Source of the DNA: Asterionellopsis glacialis
Taxonomy: Eukaryota; Bacillariophyta; Plagiogrammaphyceae; Rhaphoneidales; Asterionellopsidaceae
DNA: 22,972 nucleotides
Assembly: GCA_014885115.2 (NCBI GenBank)
Contig: WKLE02006493.1
Coordinates: forward strand, 1 to 22,972
Direction of reading: 5' to 3'
Shown here: positions 18,193 to 22,972 of the stretch, one piece after another
Numbering within the stretch: position 1 is the stretch's first letter
Layout of the letters: each line of letters begins with the position of its first letter
Made by a program: the position numbers and the translations under genes
The notes under the pieces: generated by a model
Database searches by the model: none
Seen by the model: only the letters and a program-made list of their open reading frames with translations
What the model was told of the DNA's origin: nothing

Positions 18193-18810
18193 CTAATCTT
18201 GACGTCCCTTCAACTCTCTAGTAGTCACACCATCCTTGGTAATAATATGAACGACACCACCCCATCCACTGAGTGCATCACGATCCACGGAAGCCAACAA
18301 GGCTTGTGCCAATGTTTCAAACAGTGCATCAGGTTCAAGGTCCGGTTTGTAAAGTGTTTCACACATACCATATAGATTACCCGTGCATGTTCCAGACACT
18401 ACAAAGTCCTTGGTTTGGACAGGCGCTCCAATCAAATCCATGGACGACAAGAAGGGTTTGTTGGTTTTTGCATCCAAGCCAGCCACAATCGGTTCAACAA
18501 AGTACGGACCAAAGCGCTTTTCGTACAATAATGTCGAAAGCAAATGACTAAAGACTTGTGGTGTCATTTCACGTTCCTCCCGGAGTTCGTACAGACCCAT
18601 ACGAAATTTTAAAATGTTATGAAGTGTTTGAACATCCGTGGCCAAACCGCCCAACCCAACGTGAATGGTATCATTCATTTTAAATACCTTGGTAAAGTCT
18701 GTTGACACCGTCTGTGCTTGAATACCTAAACGTCTATCGGCAGCAATACCTACACAGTCTTTACCGGCCATGGCAATCATGGCAGCACCATTGTATTCAA
18801 GAATTGACAT
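18193..18810 (-). CDS. PSMB3: 20S proteasome subunit beta type-3
   Basis: Intronless gene of 205 residues, the same length as human PSMB3, and alignable end to end by eye: [14 protein letters not shown] at the start, [60 protein letters not shown] and VDRDALSG. The subunit is part of the inner beta rings of the 20S core in cytosol and nucleus. It has no N-terminal propeptide and no catalytic N-terminal threonine, as expected for the inactive beta-3 subunit, so its role is structural. The ATG at 18810 gives the conserved N terminus. It lies head-to-head with the Hbs1-like gene, sharing a spacer of 610 nt, and tail-to-tail with the TPR gene. Confidence 0.98.
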   Translation of the reverse strand: MSILEYNGAAMIAMAGKDCVGIAADRRLGIQAQTVSTDFTKVFKMNDTIHVGLGGLATDVQTLHNILKFRMGLYELREEREMTPQVFSHLLSTLLYEKRFGPYFVEPIVAGLDAKTNKPFLSSMDLIGAPVQTKDFVVSGTCTGNLYGMCETLYKPDLEPDALFETLAQALLASVDRDALSGWGGVVHIITKDGVTTRELKGRQD

Positions 18811-19420
18811 GATGGAAAATGATTTGCGTTATATGTTTTTTCAAAAATAAGAAGTCTAACAATAAAGAACCAAAAGAATGACAGGAACACAGAGAACCTT
18901 GTCTGATTACAGTAATGACAATGAGGGACACCGACAAACGTCAAAAGGGTAAGCTTGTTGTGTTGATGATGGCAGGGATGGATTGGAGAGATGCCCAAGA
19001 TGCACACCAAGCCAGAGCCAACCCACAAAAACAACACACCAAGGTCGATTTGGATCGAAGCAGAGAGAAGCTTCCCGATCTGGATCGATATAGTCACTTC
19101 TAAGAGTTTTACCAATTAATTTTCTTCACGAAAGGAGTGATGCACGAAGGAAAATATTATTATAAAATATATAAATAACTCCATCTCTAACAAGAACGGT
19201 TGCAGTGCGTGACAAGAAGCGAGACAAGAGCACAAGAGTTGACTTCGCATTGAGCTTTTGAGCTTGGGGGCTTCTCGTCTCAGCTTCCACAACAGACCTG
19301 GTTCAGCATCAACAACTCTTGTTGACTATGCCACACTTGACATACCACAACAAATAAAAAGCAGGCGAGAAAAAACATTGCTATAGATCCTATTACATTT
19401 ACTCAAACCAAAAAAATAAC
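18811..19420. promoter_or_regulatory. Divergent promoter between proteasome beta-3 (-) and Hbs1-like (+)
   Basis: 610 nt between two start codons. It has an AT-rich block at about 19150-19185 (TATTATTATAAAATATATAAATAA) that could serve as a TATA-like element for the plus-strand gene, about 240 nt before its ATG. A purine-rich stretch follows (19195-19260). The plus-strand frame at 18915-19103 is short and has no known counterpart. No other structure was recognised. Confidence 0.45.
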
Positions 19421-21400
19421 ATGTCACGCCATCGTAATTATCGTAATTTAACGGAGGATGATTATTATGATGACTACGATGATGATGATTACTACGAAGA
19501 GGACGAGGATGATGACTATTACTACGAACAACAAAAGCAACGACGTGAACGTGAGCAAGCGGAACAAGAGAAACAACGTGAAATAAAGACCAAAGCCAAG
19601 ACAACGACGTCGAAACAACCAGCTGCCAAACAACAAAGTTTAGAAGAAAAGGAACGATTGTTACAAGGATTGGGGTATACAGCTGAACAATCCAAAACAG
19701 CATTATCATCTGCCAATGGTGATGTTCAACTTGCGGCTAGCATGCTATTATCTTCAGGTCCATCATCAGCATCTCTACCTACTGCAGCCAGTAGTAGCAG
19801 TGCTGATATTACCAGCACTGGCATATCCAAACCTCCGCCAGGATTTGCAAAACCAAGTACTACTGCAGCAGCCAAGGTAGCTCCTCCTACTCAAAAACCA
19901 ACAACTATTCCAAATAATGATAATAATGCCCCTGATGGTAAACTTTCAGCTACTACTACTTCCAAAAAAACACAACAACAACAACAGCAACAACAAAAGG
20001 ATTATGGTTCAATGCCTAAAATATCATCGGATATTGTCCATCAAATTCAAAAACAACGCAGTTGTCTGTCCATGGTGGTATTGGGACATGTCGATGCTGG
20101 TAAATCCACATTAATGGGACAAGTCTTGTTGCAAATGGGACAAGTCCAAAAACGCATGTTGGCCAAATATGAAAAACAATCTGCAGAAATGGGAAAGGCA
20201 TCCTTTGCCTTGGCATGGTTCATGGATGAAGATGAATCGGAACGTGAACGTGGTGTAACTATGGATGTCGGTACGAAAACCATAGTCACTCCACATCACG
20301 ATATTGTTATTTTAGATGCACCAGGACATGCTGACTTTGTACCTGCCATGATTACAGGTGCGGCATCGGCTGATGTGGGTATATTAGTTGTCGCAGCAAC
20401 ACCTGGTGAATTTGAAGCTGGATTTAAAGAAAGTTCCAATGGTGTTGTGGGTGGACAAACACGAGAACATATTATATTAGCACGTGGTTTAGGTGTATCA
20501 CAGTTGATTGTGGCTGTGAATAAATTGGATGCTGCCGAACCCAAATGGTCACAAAAACGATACGAAGAAATCAAAACTAAATTATTACCCTTCATGTTGG
20601 CCAATGGACTCAAACCTAAACGTGTTCGATTTGTACCCATTAGTGGTCTTACGGGAATCAATATCAAAGAAACACCATCCCCATCCAACGTACCCATATT
20701 ATCATCTTGGTATGAAGGACCGACATTGTTGGAAGCGATTGATACCTTTGAACCTGCCAAACGTAATTCCGATAAACCACTCCGGGTCATACTGACAGAT
20801 GTATACGTTGAAGGGAAGGGTGTTACGACACGTGGTAGAGTTGTTCAGGGTGTTGTACAAGTAAGTGATAAGCTTGTTGTATTGCCCATTGGTGACCCAG
20901 CCACAGTGATACGAATTGAACATGGAGCACTAGGTGCGGATGATGGCGGTAGTATTGATCGAAATAAATATGCTACAGCAGGTGATACAGTTGAAATTAT
21001 TTTAAGCGGAGTTGATGTGGCACGATTATCTTCGGGGTGTGTATTAAGTCACCCTCATTTGTCACTGAGACCACTTGTCAAAAGGAAATGCGTCGCCAAA
21101 ATTTTAGTCATGGAACAACTTGGTGTACCCATCATTCGTGGTACAACGGCCTTACTGCATATGCATAGTGTGGATGTACCTGCTGTAATATCTAAACTGG
21201 TTGCCGTGAACAATCGTGATGGATCCATCAAAAAGGAACGACCACGTATTTTACCGGGAGGTTGTAATGCTACAGTAGAAGTAACACTGCAAGAAAAGAT
21301 TTGTATGGAGGAATATACAGCATGTCGTGCACTTGGTCGATTTGTCCTACGACGAGGAGGTGATACTATCGCTTTGGGGATTATCGAGACAGTGTTATAA
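19421..21400 (+). CDS. HBS1: Hbs1-like translational GTPase (ribosome rescue)
   Basis: Intronless, 659 residues, near the human HBS1L length (about 684). With Pelota/Dom34, Hbs1 recognises ribosomes stalled on mRNA in the cytoplasm and promotes their splitting (no-go and non-stop decay). The start [10 protein letters not shown] followed by an Asp/Glu/Tyr-rich tract (12-36) is typical of Hbs1 N termini. Residues about 75-112 form the small helical HBS1_N/UBA-like domain. A disordered linker follows (113-205; PPPGF at 138-142, Gln run at 185-192). The GTPase domain begins at about 215: G1 GHVDAGKST (222-230), [11 protein letters not shown] with Thr280, G3 DAPGHADF (299-306), G4 NKLD (367-370), then SGLTGIN. 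Two beta-barrel domains complete the eEF1A-like body. [11 protein letters not shown] and FEAGF favour Hbs1 over eRF3 or eEF1A. The ATG at 19421 gives the expected N terminus. Confidence 0.95.
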   Translation: MSRHRNYRNLTEDDYYDDYDDDDYYEEDEDDDYYYEQQKQRREREQAEQEKQREIKTKAKTTTSKQPAAKQQSLEEKERLLQGLGYTAEQSKTALSSANGDVQLAASMLLSSGPSSASLPTAASSSSADITSTGISKPPPGFAKPSTTAAAKVAPPTQKPTTIPNNDNNAPDGKLSATTTSKKTQQQQQQQQKDYGSMPKISSDIVHQIQKQRSCLSMVVLGHVDAGKSTLMGQVLLQMGQVQKRMLAKYEKQSAEMGKASFALAWFMDEDESERERGVTMDVGTKTIVTPHHDIVILDAPGHADFVPAMITGAASADVGILVVAATPGEFEAGFKESSNGVVGGQTREHIILARGLGVSQLIVAVNKLDAAEPKWSQKRYEEIKTKLLPFMLANGLKPKRVRFVPISGLTGINIKETPSPSNVPILSSWYEGPTLLEAIDTFEPAKRNSDKPLRVILTDVYVEGKGVTTRGRVVQGVVQVSDKLVVLPIGDPATVIRIEHGALGADDGGSIDRNKYATAGDTVEIILSGVDVARLSSGCVLSHPHLSLRPLVKRKCVAKILVMEQLGVPIIRGTTALLHMHSVDVPAVISKLVAVNNRDGSIKKERPRILPGGCNATVEVTLQEKICMEEYTACRALGRFVLRRGGDTIALGIIETVL

Positions 21401-21464
21401 ACGACCAAACATTGAAAGATAGAGAATGCTTTTTTTACTATCTATTGTTTACATTATGATCTTA

Positions 21465-22499
21465 CTATTCTTCTTGCATGGATTCGTCATCTTCGTCAAA
21501 ACCCAATGGACATCTCTCCCGAAGACTCCTTCGACTTGGTAAAGCAGACCTCCATTCCGGTCTCAGTTCGAAATCATCCTCCATCCTTTGATGACGAAAG
21601 AAAAGATCCCTATCACCAAATTCGGAATACACCATTTGAGATGTAATTACCATTTCACCAATTGGTTCTCTATCAGCGGTTGGTGAAGCACGACCGTAGA
21701 CTTCATAAATCTTTGTACCTATAGGGATTGATTCCAATACACGTTGTAGCTCTTCATTGGTCTTTTTCATGTCGGAATGTTTCATTCGCAACTCTTTGTT
21801 CGGGACTAGAATAATTTCAAATGGGAAATTAGGATTTGTCTCTTCACTACCATCATTTGTGTATGATGCTATTTCTGATAATCCAACCATATTGGCAGGT
21901 TTGCTTGCCTTTTCGAAACTCCAAGCAAGTAATTTCTTGCTAAAAGCATCAGAAGCACCAACATGACTTGAAAAATCTCTCTCAAAAAAGTTACCACTAT
22001 CTTGACCATCAAGTGAATTCATTGCAACAAAGTTAACAGATGGCTTACCATCTATGAAAAATTTGACACCCAAACCTGGTATGGGTCCCGCGCTGTGGGA
22101 GTATGGCCTTGCTGATGATAATCGGACTGCGGCATAGGATGTCCCTTTGAATAAGCCCGTGTAAGAATGATCATAGGGGCTTACAAATTCCATGGTAGCA
22201 ACACCTCCAACGGAATGGATACGCTTATCATGATCATAAGGAATAAAGTCTGACATGTGGTCGACTGTGGGAGAAAAATCATCAAAAAACATAGAACGAG
22301 CCAATGTAAAAAAACTGGGATATTTGCCCTTGGTCCCCTCTCCAGCCTTGACCAAGTCAAATATTATATCCATTTTTTCTCCTGCAGTTTTGGATTCATA
22401 ATTTTCAGGGAGATCAATAGCACTGCAAATTGATCCGAAAGTGACAGCGAGAACAAACAGAGAAACTACTACTTGCTTCATCATCCTTGTCTTTGTCAT
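21465..22499 (-). CDS. Secreted protein with catalase-like core, function unknown (344 aa)
   Basis: Single open frame from the ATG at 22499 (a second Met at residue 6 is possible). Residues 1-27 form a signal peptide: basic start, hydrophobic core VVVSLFVLAVTFGSI, likely cut after CSA. Residues about 85-165 recall the catalase fold: KRIHSVGGVATMEF (His95 where catalases have RxxHAKG with the distal His), YAAVRLSSARP (catalase VRFS), then GLGVKFFIDG and NFVAMNS (catalase GFAVKFYTEEG and FVGNN). The protein is much shorter than a catalase (about 500) and I see no RxFxYxDTxxxR motif for the proximal haem tyrosine. The C terminus is charged and arginine-rich (RPEWRSALPSRRSLRER), then acidic. The catalase relationship rests on pattern similarity only. 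Its stop is 64 nt from that of the Hbs1-like gene. Confidence 0.8.
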   Translation of the reverse strand: MTKTRMMKQVVVSLFVLAVTFGSICSAIDLPENYESKTAGEKMDIIFDLVKAGEGTKGKYPSFFTLARSMFFDDFSPTVDHMSDFIPYDHDKRIHSVGGVATMEFVSPYDHSYTGLFKGTSYAAVRLSSARPYSHSAGPIPGLGVKFFIDGKPSVNFVAMNSLDGQDSGNFFERDFSSHVGASDAFSKKLLAWSFEKASKPANMVGLSEIASYTNDGSEETNPNFPFEIILVPNKELRMKHSDMKKTNEELQRVLESIPIGTKIYEVYGRASPTADREPIGEMVITSQMVYSEFGDRDLFFRHQRMEDDFELRPEWRSALPSRRSLRERCPLGFDEDDESMQEE

Positions 22500-22972
22500 T
22501 GCGCAAATCGTCAGACTAGTTTTTTTCTATCGAGTTAGGTGATACCCGAGTAAGTAAAAAAGAAAAAGAAAGCAGCTTTTTGTGACCAATATTACATAAT
22601 GATGACATTCGCAATCTTTGTACATACGTGATTTGCTGTCTTGGCTAACCATGTATGCTTATCTCGTCTTTTAACGAGAAACATGACTTGAAGGTCCCGT
22701 TTTTATCAAAGTCGTCAACAAATGAAAAAAGTACCACACAGAATAGTGTAGTCTGAAGCGGCTCTCTTGAATTTTGAATTTATTTACTGGTAGTCCTCTC
22801 TACCGGTAGTCTTGCCTCGGCTTTCTCCCTCTCTCCCACGACCTAGAGTCCTACAGACAGACTGCGTAGTGAATTCTCTTGTCGTGCACGCAGACTACCC
22901 CCTGTAAAGACCATATTAAAAGTGTACCTGGGACACCTGCGGATTTGTGCCAAATCCATATTTGACGTCATC
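22500..22972. promoter_or_regulatory. Upstream region of the secreted-protein gene
   Basis: 473 nt to the window end, with no coding pattern. It should hold the promoter of the minus-strand secreted-protein gene. At its far end lie a perfect 7-bp hairpin GGATTTG-TGC-CAAATCC (22941-22957) and a perfect bZIP octamer TGACGTCA (22963-22970). A block at about 22790-22880 is rich in GTAGTCCT, CTCTC and CTAGAGTCC words that resemble the first 450 nt of the window. Confidence 0.45.

Overview
This is nuclear DNA from a compact eukaryotic genome, most likely a stramenopile and plausibly a diatom. The evidence is spliceosomal GT-AG introns of mostly 94-115 nt, genes packed head-to-head and tail-to-tail with short spacers, and typical eukaryotic proteins (a U4/U6 snRNP protein, proteasome beta-3, an Hbs1 GTPase, mitochondrial F1 epsilon). 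A carbamoyl-phosphate synthase of the fused animal type fits a diatom, but the assignment is an inference. Nothing looks prokaryotic, and I see no transposon ORF, tRNA, rRNA or CRISPR array.

Layout. 1-481: TAG/CTC-rich upstream DNA. 482-2062 (+): PRPF4-like WD40 splicing factor. 2250-5483 (-): a four-exon gene that I assemble into one 975-residue atypical E2F with four winged-helix DNA-binding domains instead of two; it is tail-to-tail with PRPF4. 5484-6171: shared promoter. 6172-6669 (+): two-exon ATP synthase F1 epsilon gene. 7637-12632 (-): three-exon glutamine-dependent carbamoyl-phosphate synthase of 1542 residues. 13228-14640 (-): three-exon RluA-type pseudouridine synthase. 15990-17630 (+): TPR protein of unknown role. 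18193-18810 (-): proteasome beta-3. 19421-21400 (+): Hbs1-like ribosome-rescue GTPase, head-to-head with the proteasome gene. 21465-22499 (-): secreted protein with a catalase-like core.

The genes do not form a pathway. They are a housekeeping neighbourhood covering splicing, cell-cycle transcription, respiration, nitrogen or pyrimidine metabolism, RNA modification, proteolysis and translation quality control. The item most likely to be undescribed is the four-domain E2F. It appears to have arisen by an intragenic tandem duplication with a period of about 0.91-1.02 kb, which copied a DNA-binding-domain pair plus the following intron and linker. Second in interest are a helically phased set of TGACGT-type bZIP sites upstream of the carbamoyl-phosphate synthase gene, with a perfect TGACGTCA in its first intron, and the secreted catalase-like protein, which seems to lack the haem-ligating tyrosine motif. 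All exon junctions were read by eye from splice consensus, frame continuity and protein homology; none has transcript support here.
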